Assembly (NCBI GenBank): GCA_043196285.1
Contig: JBBYJL010000010.1
Location: 1 to 30,132 of the forward strand
Length of the DNA stretch: 30,132 nt
From: JAKAFX01 sp043196285
Lineage (GTDB): Archaea > Thermoplasmatota > Thermoplasmata > Thermoplasmatales > Thermoplasmataceae
Direction: 5' to 3'
Shown: positions 15,991 to 23,981 of the stretch, one piece after another
How the letters are laid out: every line of letters starts with the position of its first letter
Position numbering within the stretch: the first letter of the stretch is position 1
Notes under the pieces: generated by a model
What the model saw: only the letters and a program-made list of their open reading frames with translations
Told to the model about the DNA's origin: nothing
The model's database searches: none
Program-made: the position numbers and the translations under genes

Positions 15991-16024
15991 CTAAAGACGC
16001 AAATAGTTTAAATTGCGTCTTTAG
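15991..16024. repeat. Perfect 12-bp hairpin after psmA
   Basis: CTAAAGACGCAA and TTGCGTCTTTAG are perfect inverted copies around a 10-base AT-rich loop. It begins 38 bases past the psmA stop. There is no long T-run after it on the plus strand, so it is not a standard archaeal terminator. It could be a 3'-end processing or stability stem, or a binding site. Confidence 0.7.
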
Positions 16025-16079
16025 AAATTATTTCTCACAATTCTTAAGTGACTTAGGATTGTTGGCAAATCCCTACAGA

Positions 16080-16099
16080 GCAGATTTTCAAAAATCTGC
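16080..16099. repeat. 9-bp inverted repeat
   Basis: GCAGATTTT and AAAATCTGC are separated by CA. This is a second strong stem or palindromic site between psmA and the respiratory operon. Confidence 0.65.
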
Positions 16100-16119
16100 G
16101 AAGATATTAATAAATGTGA

Positions 16120-16226
16120 ACCTTATTTGCCCGTGTTAATTTTTAAGCTCCGGCTCATTAATTTAAAGATCGTTATATTTTAATATTCTAGGAAATACCT
16201 TATTCATAAGGTCTAAACCTTATATA
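16120..16226 (+). promoter_or_regulatory. Promoter with repeated ACCTTAT operator-like sites
   Basis: ACCTTAT occurs at 16120-16126, at 16197-16203 paired with its inverse ATAAGGT at 16206-16212 (2-base spacer), and at 16217-16223. The last copy overlaps the box A TTATATA (16220-16226), which is about 27 bases before ATG 16250. A protein bound here would compete with TBP, so repression of the respiratory operon is a natural reading. The sites are seen; the regulator and effect are inferred. Confidence 0.55.
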
Positions 16227-16249
16227 GGGCATTTTAATCAAAGCTTCTA

Positions 16250-17008
16250 ATGACATCAGGCGTGAATTCTGAAAAAATTTTCTACGTCATAATTGCGGCT
16301 ATCGTAGTTATTGGTGGAATTGGAATAGGGGCAGTATATTACCACAGTGTAACCTCTGCTCCATCTTCTGCTGTGCAGTCTCCATCGACTTCAATAACGC
16401 TTATTATTACTCCTAACAACTGGTTCAAGAATTCTACGGTAAATCACAGGCAGCCGGCATATTTTGTTCTGGAACCCAATGGAACTTTGGGTTCTTCCGC
16501 TAATCTGGTATTTCCAGCCAACAAGCTGATTTCGTTAACTATCATAGACTATGATTCGGGAGTAACAGGAAACATTGGTCCTAATGGAACTTCAAACAAT
16601 TCCACCTATGCGCACGTTATCGGCACTGTAGGCGGTGTTGAATATCTATACAATGGCAGTGCAGCGTATGAGAATGCAACGCTTTCTGGCAATTCCTCAA
16701 ACAACATCACAATTAATCACGGAAGCGGATGGGCTGTCAGTTCCCTCCCCTGGACTGGTAACAAGACAGGTGGATGGGAAATCACGCATACTTTCACGAT
16801 TATATCAAATGGAAAGATACTACTTAACGTTCCATCTTATGCTGGATCCAATCCAAGTGGCGGTGGCGTTACCCATGCCGAATTTTACCTGAACCAGACA
16901 GGAACATTTGCATGGCAATGTTTTGTTCCATGTGGTTATGGATTGGAAGGATGGGGCGCAGCAATGTCCACAGCAGGCTGGATGATGGGAACAGTTTCCG
17001 TATCCTGA
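16250..17008 (+). CDS. Membrane-anchored CoxII-like cupredoxin
   Basis: A 252-residue protein with an N-terminal membrane anchor (about residues 10-32). The large outside domain is rich in Asn-x-Ser/Thr sites, as in glycosylated acidophile surface proteins. The C-terminal part resembles cytochrome oxidase subunit II: E-I-T-H180-T-F-T like the H-S-F of CoxII, then W-Q-C224-F-V-P-C228-G and Met239. The CuA site of true CoxII has another His four residues after the second Cys. Here the sequence is CGYGLEGWGAAM, without that His. It may bind a single copper or an altered CuA and act as the electron acceptor or donor of the Rieske/cytochrome b complex encoded downstream. The transcript appears leaderless, starting at ATG 16250. 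Confidence 0.75.
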   Translation: MTSGVNSEKIFYVIIAAIVVIGGIGIGAVYYHSVTSAPSSAVQSPSTSITLIITPNNWFKNSTVNHRQPAYFVLEPNGTLGSSANLVFPANKLISLTIIDYDSGVTGNIGPNGTSNNSTYAHVIGTVGGVEYLYNGSAAYENATLSGNSSNNITINHGSGWAVSSLPWTGNKTGGWEITHTFTIISNGKILLNVPSYAGSNPSGGGVTHAEFYLNQTGTFAWQCFVPCGYGLEGWGAAMSTAGWMMGTVSVS

Positions 17009-17024
17009 ACCATAGGGTGAAGAA

Positions 17025-17735
17025 ATGGCACAGGATCAGAAAGAAAATGAGGAGGGCGACAAAAGCAGACGCACATTCCTCAAGGCTATGGGGATCATTG
17101 GAGTAGGCGTTCTTGCAATAGGATCGCTGAGAGGTGTTATTCAGAATATCATACCTCCAGTTTCAAACACAGTTTCCAATTTCCCAACTTTGACCATAGT
17201 GTCCTCATCAGGGAAGCCAATCAATACGACTGATATTCAGGTCAACAACCCAACGCCTTTCCTGTTCAATTATCCTCTCCTGAATGAACCTAATTTTCTC
17301 TTAAGACTGGGAGATAGCAGCAATAAGGATATGGCAATCAAATCCGTGACCGTTAATGATCCTGGTAATGGAAATACATTTGTATCGGCTCCAGGTGTTG
17401 GGCCGTATAATTCTGTGGTAGCGTCCAGTGCTATCTGTCAGCATCTTGGTTGCGTGCCACCGAAGATTCATTTTTATTCACCATCTTCTTCCTCTTTTCC
17501 TGGTAAGATACATTGCAGCTGTCATGGTAGCACGTACGATCCTTACACAGGATTTTCCATAGTAACCGGTCCCACACAACACCCATTGCCAAACACCTAT
17601 CTTTCTTATGATTCCGGCAGTGACACTTACAAGGTTACAGGTATGGTAGGTCCAACCATATACGGTCATATAAACGACCTCTCTGGCGGAAGTGCCCTGC
17701 CTTCTACATCAACGACAGAGGTGTCAAGTTCATAA
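17025..17735 (+). CDS. Rieske [2Fe-2S] protein
   Basis: A 236-residue Rieske iron-sulfur protein of a cytochrome bc-type complex. The N-terminus has a twin-arginine motif S-R-R-T-F-L-K (residues 14-20) and a hydrophobic segment (about 21-44) that is probably kept as the anchor. Cluster ligands are in C138-x-H140-L-G-C143 and C164-S-C166-H167; C143 and C166 form the usual disulfide. The C-terminal tail is Ser/Thr-rich. GGGTGA precedes the ATG. It passes electrons from quinol to the next carrier, plausibly the cupredoxin encoded just upstream. Confidence 0.95.
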   Translation: MAQDQKENEEGDKSRRTFLKAMGIIGVGVLAIGSLRGVIQNIIPPVSNTVSNFPTLTIVSSSGKPINTTDIQVNNPTPFLFNYPLLNEPNFLLRLGDSSNKDMAIKSVTVNDPGNGNTFVSAPGVGPYNSVVASSAICQHLGCVPPKIHFYSPSSSSFPGKIHCSCHGSTYDPYTGFSIVTGPTQHPLPNTYLSYDSGSDTYKVTGMVGPTIYGHINDLSGGSALPSTSTTEVSSS

Positions 17736-17756
17736 TTACCTCCAATGGTGAAATAA

Positions 17757-19397
17757 ATGTTTAAATCTAAGAACAAGCAATACTATCCCGGCGAGAAACC
17801 CCTGCTAGAGAAGATCATGAATGATCCTCAACCTATTCCTAGAAAGGTACCAGATTACATGCGGAAGAAGGGAGGGGCGTGGTACTGGACTGGTGCGATG
17901 ATAATGTTCGTATTTATTTATGAGGTCATCACCGGTTTGATACTTCTTATGTATTACCAGCCATCCAATGCATATGTCAGTACTGAGAACTTCCTGAACA
18001 GCACTCCATATGGATCTCTTATCATTTCAACCCATCTCTATGGCGCATACGCTATGATTATACTGATTTATGTCCATCTTTTGAGGAATCTCTTCGTCGG
18101 GGCTTATAAAAGACCCAGGGAATCACAGTGGATCACAGGCGTACTTCTCCTCGTTCTCACAATAGCAGTAGGTTTCTTTGGTTATTCAATGAGCGGCGAC
18201 GTACTGTCTGCAGATGCCACAGACGTGGGCAGGGGAATTGCACAGGCGACCCCAATAATTGGCACTTATCTTATGCTGATCTTTTTTGGAAACGGTACTA
18301 GCATTTCACTGTTCACGAGAATGCTCGGCTGGCACATAGTCCTGGCAGCAGGAATTGGAATATTATTTGCTATTCACTTCTTCACCGCTGAATACAATAC
18401 CATTATGCCATCTCATAAGGACGCTAATTACGTGGCCCCTGCTATCGATAAGGATGATGGGAGCTATAAGCCCTGGTATCCATATAACCTGATGTACATG
18501 ATGCAGTACCTTTTCATTGTTTTTGGATTTCTTGTACTGATTCCTTCAGTTCTTGCCATTACGCCAAACGTTCCTGATCTCTTCTCTCCTTTTCCATCAG
18601 TATCGCCCACCAGCCCGCTTGCGGTCAGTGTCCCAGCGTATCCTCCGTGGTTCTTGCTATTTGTCTACAAGGCGCTTGATTTTAAGATGCTTGTAGGAAT
18701 AGGTCCTTTCTGGGGAACAGTTATATTCGCAGGGGCGCCTTTGATTTACCTGCTCCTGGTTCCGTATGTACACACCAATAGGTCACTTCTTATGCGCGAC
18801 AATCCTATTCCGGTCTCATTTGGTATCCTTGGGCTGGTTTATTATGTCGGGCTTTCTACATGGGGGGCTCTTGCTCCTGGTGTACCTATCACTGATGGGC
18901 CAGTACTGCTATTTTTCATATTGCCATTTCTATTTATAATTGGGACATCGCTGTTTATTGCAAAGATGATCAGAGAGAACAAAATAACGATGCCAAACGT
19001 AGGAAGACTGTTCTTCACGCTGACAATACTGGCATTTGCGGCATTCGGAAGTGGAATGCTGATAGTAGCATCAGTATCCAACCCCATTCCATTATATCTG
19101 ATTCCCATGATACTGTTGCTTATGGTAACTGCCATATCTCTGGCTGTAGTGTATGCTATGATCAAGGGAATTCACCTGCGGAACGAATCTGTTGAGGAAA
19201 AACATCTGAGCAAGAATGGTTACACCTTTGCTGCATCGGGCTTCATAATGGCATCAATAGTGGTGCTGTTTGAAATATCAATAATACCACCAACTTCACC
19301 TTCGAACAACGCGTTGTACGGCATAGGCCTGGGCCTCATATTGCTTATAATAGGTGCATTCCTGAGAATATACAGGGCATCGGTATATGGGGAGTGA
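17757..19397 (+). CDS. Cytochrome b of a Rieske/cytb complex
   Basis: A 546-residue polytopic cytochrome b. The four heme-ligand histidines are seen as two pairs spaced by 14: H93 (THLYGAY) and H107 (YVHLLRN), H193 (GWHIVLA) and H207 (AIHFF). The loop FGYSMSGDVLSADA fits the Qo-side region. After the eight-helix core, the C-terminal third has additional membrane segments. GGTGA stands five bases before ATG 17757. Its end overlaps the next ORF by 11 bases. With the Rieske protein it would oxidise quinol and move protons across the membrane. Confidence 0.94.
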   Translation: MFKSKNKQYYPGEKPLLEKIMNDPQPIPRKVPDYMRKKGGAWYWTGAMIMFVFIYEVITGLILLMYYQPSNAYVSTENFLNSTPYGSLIISTHLYGAYAMIILIYVHLLRNLFVGAYKRPRESQWITGVLLLVLTIAVGFFGYSMSGDVLSADATDVGRGIAQATPIIGTYLMLIFFGNGTSISLFTRMLGWHIVLAAGIGILFAIHFFTAEYNTIMPSHKDANYVAPAIDKDDGSYKPWYPYNLMYMMQYLFIVFGFLVLIPSVLAITPNVPDLFSPFPSVSPTSPLAVSVPAYPPWFLLFVYKALDFKMLVGIGPFWGTVIFAGAPLIYLLLVPYVHTNRSLLMRDNPIPVSFGILGLVYYVGLSTWGALAPGVPITDGPVLLFFILPFLFIIGTSLFIAKMIRENKITMPNVGRLFFTLTILAFAAFGSGMLIVASVSNPIPLYLIPMILLLMVTAISLAVVYAMIKGIHLRNESVEEKHLSKNGYTFAASGFIMASIVVLFEISIIPPTSPSNNALYGIGLGLILLIIGAFLRIYRASVYGE

Positions 19398-20928
19398 AAT
19401 CTCTCGAAGCAATGAAAATGGGACCCACAATCTGAGGTTCAGGTATCACATTCTGTTTTCCGTATCTATTATTTTCTTCATTCTCCTGTGGTTTATAACA
19501 GGTCTTTCATTTGGGGTTGTCACTGCTTATACTGACAGTTATTCCCTGCTGTACGGAATGCTGATCACGTTTCTCTGTATAATGGGATCATATGTACCTA
19601 TATCATTAAGATTCAGGACAGCTGGTTTCTATATGTCTGGATTTGTGATGATCAATTCCCTTGTCCTGGCGATGATCTCCATAAACACCCAATTGATGGT
19701 GTTTGCTTTAATCGCACTGGTGGTGTCAATCTCAGACAATCTGGTCTATTATTCCGGATTCAGGAAGAGACTGACAAGAGCCTCAATTTTTATCACCGTA
19801 TTGATTCTGATGGCTGTACTTGGCAACGTATTCACTCTTGTAGTGCAACCGCCAGGCTTTCCCATAACATTTGAATCTCTGAAAGACGTTATGATTGGGC
19901 TGGGGACGAAATTGCCAGTGATGGAATATGCAGGAGTCATGATAATATCAAGCAGGGTGGATATCATCATAAGTCCCATAGAATACTTTCTGTTCTTTGC
20001 AATAGCAGCACTGGTTTCCGAGAATTATTACGAAATTATATCATATGTGGTTGAAAGAAACTCCATGGGTACAGGTATTAGCGCCACTGCATATGGCATA
20101 GTGGGAGCCCTGAGCTGCCAGTGCGAAAGTGCAATTGCACTGCTTCCAACAATGGCCGTACTGATAATTGACACCGTTCTTCTTCCAATAGTTTTCCTGA
20201 GCTTTGCACTTCTTCTCGGAACGTACATTCTGGTTACAAGATTTTACAAGCAGGGAAAAGGTTTTCCTCTGAAATTCAAAATCAGGAGAAGAGGACCTTC
20301 AAGGCTATATCTGGTGCTTTCCATACTTACACTTGTTGTTGTACCATTGATTATCCTTGTTGGAGTTTATTACTCCTGGCAACTGAGCCCCCTCTTCTTC
20401 TTTCCTTCCGGCATGCTAATGACATTATCTGGTTTTTCACTGATTTTTTTGATCGGAAGGGTATTCAGGAGTGGAAGCGGGAACTTGACCCTCAATATGG
20501 TTGTCATAATCGGAGCAACGATACTGTCACTGATCTGGTTTGTGCCAAGAGTGACAGAATATGCTTACTTCAATCCCTCCTTCTATGGCCTGATGAGCTT
20601 GTCCAACTTCATCTCAGGAACGCTCTTCGGCTATGCCTATGCAAGATTAGGTGAACAGGGAAAAATATCTCTTAACGAATATATAACTGTGCTTTTCGGG
20701 TTTATACCTGTAGCAGTGTTGTATGAGTCAGAGGTCCTGGGTTTATCAATATGGTCATTTTTCGGACTATTCGGCCAGATAGAGTTCTCTTTACTTGCCT
20801 GGATTTTTATGTTGCCATTAATGTGGGTTGCCACGCATAGGGGTCTGTCACACATCTCTTCCGTTAATCGTTATGCAAATATCCAGATCCCTGTTACCCC
20901 TGAACTGGCACCAAATAACCAGTTCTAA
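19387..20928 (+). CDS. Unknown multi-pass membrane protein of the cytb operon
   Basis: A 513-residue protein with roughly 12-14 membrane segments and no family I recognise. It begins inside the cytochrome b gene (11-base overlap), so it is surely co-translated with it. The most distinctive place is GALSCQCESAIALLPT (about residues 240-255): two cysteines, C244 and C246, and an acidic residue within a hydrophobic stretch. They could bind a metal or heme or form a redox pair. A single charged loop of basic residues (KFKIRRRGPSR) splits it into two halves. A respiratory complex subunit or assembly factor is inferred from context only. Confidence 0.75.
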   Translation: MGSEISRSNENGTHNLRFRYHILFSVSIIFFILLWFITGLSFGVVTAYTDSYSLLYGMLITFLCIMGSYVPISLRFRTAGFYMSGFVMINSLVLAMISINTQLMVFALIALVVSISDNLVYYSGFRKRLTRASIFITVLILMAVLGNVFTLVVQPPGFPITFESLKDVMIGLGTKLPVMEYAGVMIISSRVDIIISPIEYFLFFAIAALVSENYYEIISYVVERNSMGTGISATAYGIVGALSCQCESAIALLPTMAVLIIDTVLLPIVFLSFALLLGTYILVTRFYKQGKGFPLKFKIRRRGPSRLYLVLSILTLVVVPLIILVGVYYSWQLSPLFFFPSGMLMTLSGFSLIFLIGRVFRSGSGNLTLNMVVIIGATILSLIWFVPRVTEYAYFNPSFYGLMSLSNFISGTLFGYAYARLGEQGKISLNEYITVLFGFIPVAVLYESEVLGLSIWSFFGLFGQIEFSLLAWIFMLPLMWVATHRGLSHISSVNRYANIQIPVTPELAPNNQF

Positions 20929-20952
20929 GTCTCAATATTATGAAATGTAAAG

Positions 20953-20960
20953 AATTTTAT
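20953..20960 (+). promoter_or_regulatory. Box A for the SBDS gene
   Basis: AATTTTAT about 26 bases before ATG 20982. It lies inside a longer open frame that begins at 20940, which shows that the upstream ATG is not the start. Confidence 0.45.
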
Positions 20961-20981
20961 CGTCGATTCCTATGTAAGTGT

Positions 20982-21680
20982 ATGGTCAAGGTGGAAGATT
21001 CCATTGTCGCAAGACTTGAATCTCACGGTCATAAATTTGAAATCCTTGTAGACCCAGACGCCACAGATAAAATAAAAGCCGGAGAAATAGATATTGACAA
21101 GGATCTTGCCATTGATCAAGTGTTCAAGGATGCCAAAAAGGGAGACAAGGCTGGGGAAGACCTCTTAAAGGAGGTTTTTAAGACAACAGACATAGCGGAG
21201 ATCGCTATTGAGATCGTGAAGAAAGGGCAGATTCAGCTCACTACTGAACAGAGGAGAGAAATGCTGGAAAAAAGGAAGAAACAGATAGTGGACAGGATAT
21301 CGCGGGAATCCATGAATCCTCAAACAAATTCTCCAAATCCTCCTTCAAGAATAATCCAGGCGATGGAGGAGGCAAAGGTCCATGTTGATCCTTTTAAATC
21401 AGCCGATGAACAACTTCAAACGGTTCTTAAAGCAATCAAACCACTCATTCCAATAAGATTTGAAAAGGCTAAAATTGCTGTAAAGCTCACCGGAGATGCT
21501 TATGGAAAGGTTTACGGAGACCTTGTTCGAGGAGGGTTTATAACCAGGGAGGAGTGGGGAAAGGACGGTTCCTGGATGGGCGTTCTGGAAGTTCCGGCAG
21601 GAATTAAGGGAGAAATAATAGACATGCTCAATCATAAGGCTCGCGACAACGTCGAGATCAAACTTCTGAAGAGTTTCTGA
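20982..21680 (+). CDS. SBDS ribosome maturation protein
   Basis: A 232-residue archaeal orthologue of the Shwachman-Bodian-Diamond protein, which helps release aIF6 from the large ribosomal subunit. The N-terminal FYSH domain opens SIVARLESHGHKFEILVDPD. The middle three-helix domain includes EIAIEIVKKGQIQLTTEQRREM. The C-terminal ferredoxin-like domain has EKAKIAVKLTGDAYGKVYG and WGKDGSWMGVLEVPAG. The conserved start MVK at 20982 fits the promoter spacing; the 14 extra codons upstream are not family-like. In many archaea this gene lies in the exosome operon; here it stands about 9.8 kb downstream of it. Confidence 0.94.
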   Translation: MVKVEDSIVARLESHGHKFEILVDPDATDKIKAGEIDIDKDLAIDQVFKDAKKGDKAGEDLLKEVFKTTDIAEIAIEIVKKGQIQLTTEQRREMLEKRKKQIVDRISRESMNPQTNSPNPPSRIIQAMEEAKVHVDPFKSADEQLQTVLKAIKPLIPIRFEKAKIAVKLTGDAYGKVYGDLVRGGFITREEWGKDGSWMGVLEVPAGIKGEIIDMLNHKARDNVEIKLLKSF

Positions 21681-21803
21681 ATAATAGAATTTAAACCTCA
21701 GGTTACCAGTCCGCTTATAATAGAATCAGTATGCTGATTCCGAAGAATTTTGCGTGATTCCTTATATACCATTTCATTATTTCCTACTTTTCCCGGTGTT
21801 TGC

Positions 21804-22742
21804 ATGGAGAAAATCCTAATTGCTTTGGGTGGAAATGCGCTCCTCAGGAACGGGGACGACAGGACGTATGAATCTCAGGTTAAAAGGGCATCTGAGGCCT
21901 TCGAAAAACTGTACGGCATCATAAGAGACAATTACGTAGTGATAACCCATGGAAACGGACCACAGGTGGGCGATATACTGATACAAAACGATATGGCAAA
22001 ATCTGTGACGCCGGCAATGCCTATAGACGTGTGCGGGTCAATGTCACAGGGACTTATTGCACAGATTTTACTGACATCGTATGAAAGGGTAAGATCTAAG
22101 CTATCAGGCGATGGAAAACCACCTGTATATATAGTGACAAGAACACTGGTGGATGAGAATGATAAGGCATTCAAGAATCCTTCAAAATTCGTCGGTCCAT
22201 TTTACACTGAAAGCGAGGCAAAATCAATTATGGAGGAGAAAGGATGGCCTATGAAGCAACAGGGCCAGAAGGGCTGGCGAAGGGTTGTGCCTTCACCAAT
22301 GCCTCAGAGCATAGTCGAGAAAGATGCAGTTTCCAGTCTTTTGCTTTCAGGATATTTGCCACTGTGCGTGGGCGGAGGAGGTACGCCTGTCATAAGAAAC
22401 CACAGCGGAATAATAGGGGTAGAGGCCGTTATAGACAAGGATCTTGCATCCTCAGTTCTTGCCTCTTCGCTTGGATTTGAAAGGCTGATGATTCTCACCG
22501 ATGTTGACAATGTTTTTCTGAACTATGGAAAACCAGACGAGAAGAGTATAGGAAAAATCTCTCTTGGAAAGATGGAGGAACTTTACAGAGCTGGCAACTT
22601 TCCCGAGGGAAGCATGGGACCTAAAATAAAGTCTGCTATACAGTTCCTCAGGAAAGGGGGCAAAGTTGTGAACATAACCTCGCTTGAATTGTGCTACGAT
22701 GCTCTTAACAGGGACTCCGGAACAGTTATTTTGCGGGATTAG
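21804..22742 (+). CDS. arcC: Carbamate kinase
   Basis: A 312-residue amino-acid-kinase-fold enzyme interconverting carbamoyl phosphate + ADP and carbamate + ATP. Family segments: ILIALGGNAL at the start, THGNGPQVGD, MSQGLIAQILL, RRVVPSPMPQSIVE, CVGGGGTPVI, and EGSMGPKIKSAIQFL near the end. The frame is open back to 21750, but box A CTTATATA (21761-21768) and GGTG six bases before ATG 21804 place the start there. No arginine deiminase or ornithine transcarbamylase gene is nearby, so it may supply or recycle carbamoyl phosphate. It overlaps the convergent phosphoribosyltransferase by 17 bases. Confidence 0.94.
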   Translation: MEKILIALGGNALLRNGDDRTYESQVKRASEAFEKLYGIIRDNYVVITHGNGPQVGDILIQNDMAKSVTPAMPIDVCGSMSQGLIAQILLTSYERVRSKLSGDGKPPVYIVTRTLVDENDKAFKNPSKFVGPFYTESEAKSIMEEKGWPMKQQGQKGWRRVVPSPMPQSIVEKDAVSSLLLSGYLPLCVGGGGTPVIRNHSGIIGVEAVIDKDLASSVLASSLGFERLMILTDVDNVFLNYGKPDEKSIGKISLGKMEELYRAGNFPEGSMGPKIKSAIQFLRKGGKVVNITSLELCYDALNRDSGTVILRD

Positions 22743-23382
22743 GAATAGTCCATAACCCTGCATCCATAACAATTTTTTTCCTCTTTGAGAAGTAGTTCAG
22801 CAATTCTTCCAGTTTTGTGGAGTCAATATCAAGTTCAAAAGTATCCTTCAATGAACGCTTTATAGACTCAGTGGTCATCGGTGATATCAACACCCTTGAA
22901 ACAAGATTGAGTGTGTCCTCGTAGACATTCCATGGAAAGATAAACCATGTCCAGTTACTGTCTTCGACGATTTCGGATGAATAATCCGGTTTAAACTGAC
23001 TGTGCGTGATATGAAGCATGGTCGCGGTCTTGAGTGCTTTCGGTTTCAGTGAAAGTACATAATCATGTGCAAGCTTCATGCTTGCCCCTGTGTCTGTGAT
23101 GTCGTCAACTATTATCACGTTTCTTCCCCTGACATTTATTTCATTCGTCTTTTTAATTGTTGGAGTCCCATCTCGGGTTGCCGTTAGTCCCCAGTGCTCA
23201 GTTTTCACCGCATAGAGATCCTTGATCCACAACATATCTGACAGCAATCTCGCAGGCACAAGACCTCCTCGGGACAGTCCTATAATATAATCGGGATCAT
23301 ACTCAGAAATTACAGTATCCCTTATCTTGACACACCACTTGAAAATCTCATCCCATGTCACCATTCTAGTTTTGAATTCCAT
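22726..23382 (-). CDS. Phosphoribosyltransferase, purine-type
   Basis: A 218-residue type I PRTase. The PRPP-binding motif is VIIVDDITDTGAS (residues 89-101), with the family's GLSRGG loop near residue 36. The FIFPWNVYED region (about 150) fits xanthine/hypoxanthine-guanine types, where an aromatic next to this loop stacks on the base. The C-terminal ~50 residues are an extension with helices. The exact base (hypoxanthine, guanine or xanthine) cannot be decided. A TATAAATTTTTAAG-like element lies about 30 bases before ATG 23382. Confidence 0.88.
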   Translation of the reverse strand: MEFKTRMVTWDEIFKWCVKIRDTVISEYDPDYIIGLSRGGLVPARLLSDMLWIKDLYAVKTEHWGLTATRDGTPTIKKTNEINVRGRNVIIVDDITDTGASMKLAHDYVLSLKPKALKTATMLHITHSQFKPDYSSEIVEDSNWTWFIFPWNVYEDTLNLVSRVLISPMTTESIKRSLKDTFELDIDSTKLEELLNYFSKRKKIVMDAGLWTIPNPAK

Positions 23383-23468
23383 TATATCTATACTGAAGCC
23401 TGCTAAAGCTTAAAAATTTATATTTTGATGAAGTTTAGAAAAATAGAAAAAAAGGAAGATTAAAACGG

Positions 23469-23972
23469 TTATTCTTCGGTTTTCTTCAATATTGATCCTA
23501 TGGTTTTCACTAGACTCAGAACTGCCCTTATCCCTGACGCAACTTCAGGGTCTTTCATCATGTGGTATAATTCAAGTGTTCCCAGCCTGGAATTATCTTT
23601 TGCAGCGGATGAGGCTGACTCCAGGATCCCCCTTGAGTTAAACATCAGATTTTTAACTGTATCTGATACCTTCTCATCTGCCATAGCATACATAAGGCTC
23701 AGCATTACGTTCGCAGTCTTCATGCCTGCATATGTGAACTCCCTTGAAGAGAACATGTGGCCAAAGAATTCAATATCAGTCGGCATGTAGTCCTTCGAGA
23801 TGTTTGTAATCAGGTCTGTAATTCCAGCCTCTTTCAGCTTTGCAAGAACCGGCATGAACGAGAGCAGAGTATCGCTGTTTTCAACAATTTGATCGAGCAG
23901 TATCTCGAGCTTATCTTCTACTATGGGCTGATCCTTGGAATTCTTTGCTGAATCCTTTGATTTTGTACTCAT
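23469..23972 (-). CDS. DUF1641 protein linked to SQR-like flavoprotein
   Basis: A 167-residue mostly helical protein that I assign to DUF1641. The first ~20 residues are Lys/Ser-rich and probably disordered, and the rest includes LLSFMPVLAKLKEAG and SRGILESASSA. DUF1641 genes often accompany sulfide-quinone oxidoreductase-like flavoproteins or formate dehydrogenases; here it directly follows such a flavoprotein. GAGGTGA stands before ATG 23972, overlapping the region of the preceding stop. The biochemical role is unknown; an accessory or membrane-docking subunit for the flavoprotein is plausible. Confidence 0.75.
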   Translation of the reverse strand: MSTKSKDSAKNSKDQPIVEDKLEILLDQIVENSDTLLSFMPVLAKLKEAGITDLITNISKDYMPTDIEFFGHMFSSREFTYAGMKTANVMLSLMYAMADEKVSDTVKNLMFNSRGILESASSAAKDNSRLGTLELYHMMKDPEVASGIRAVLSLVKTIGSILKKTEE

Positions 23973-23981
23973 AATTTCACC

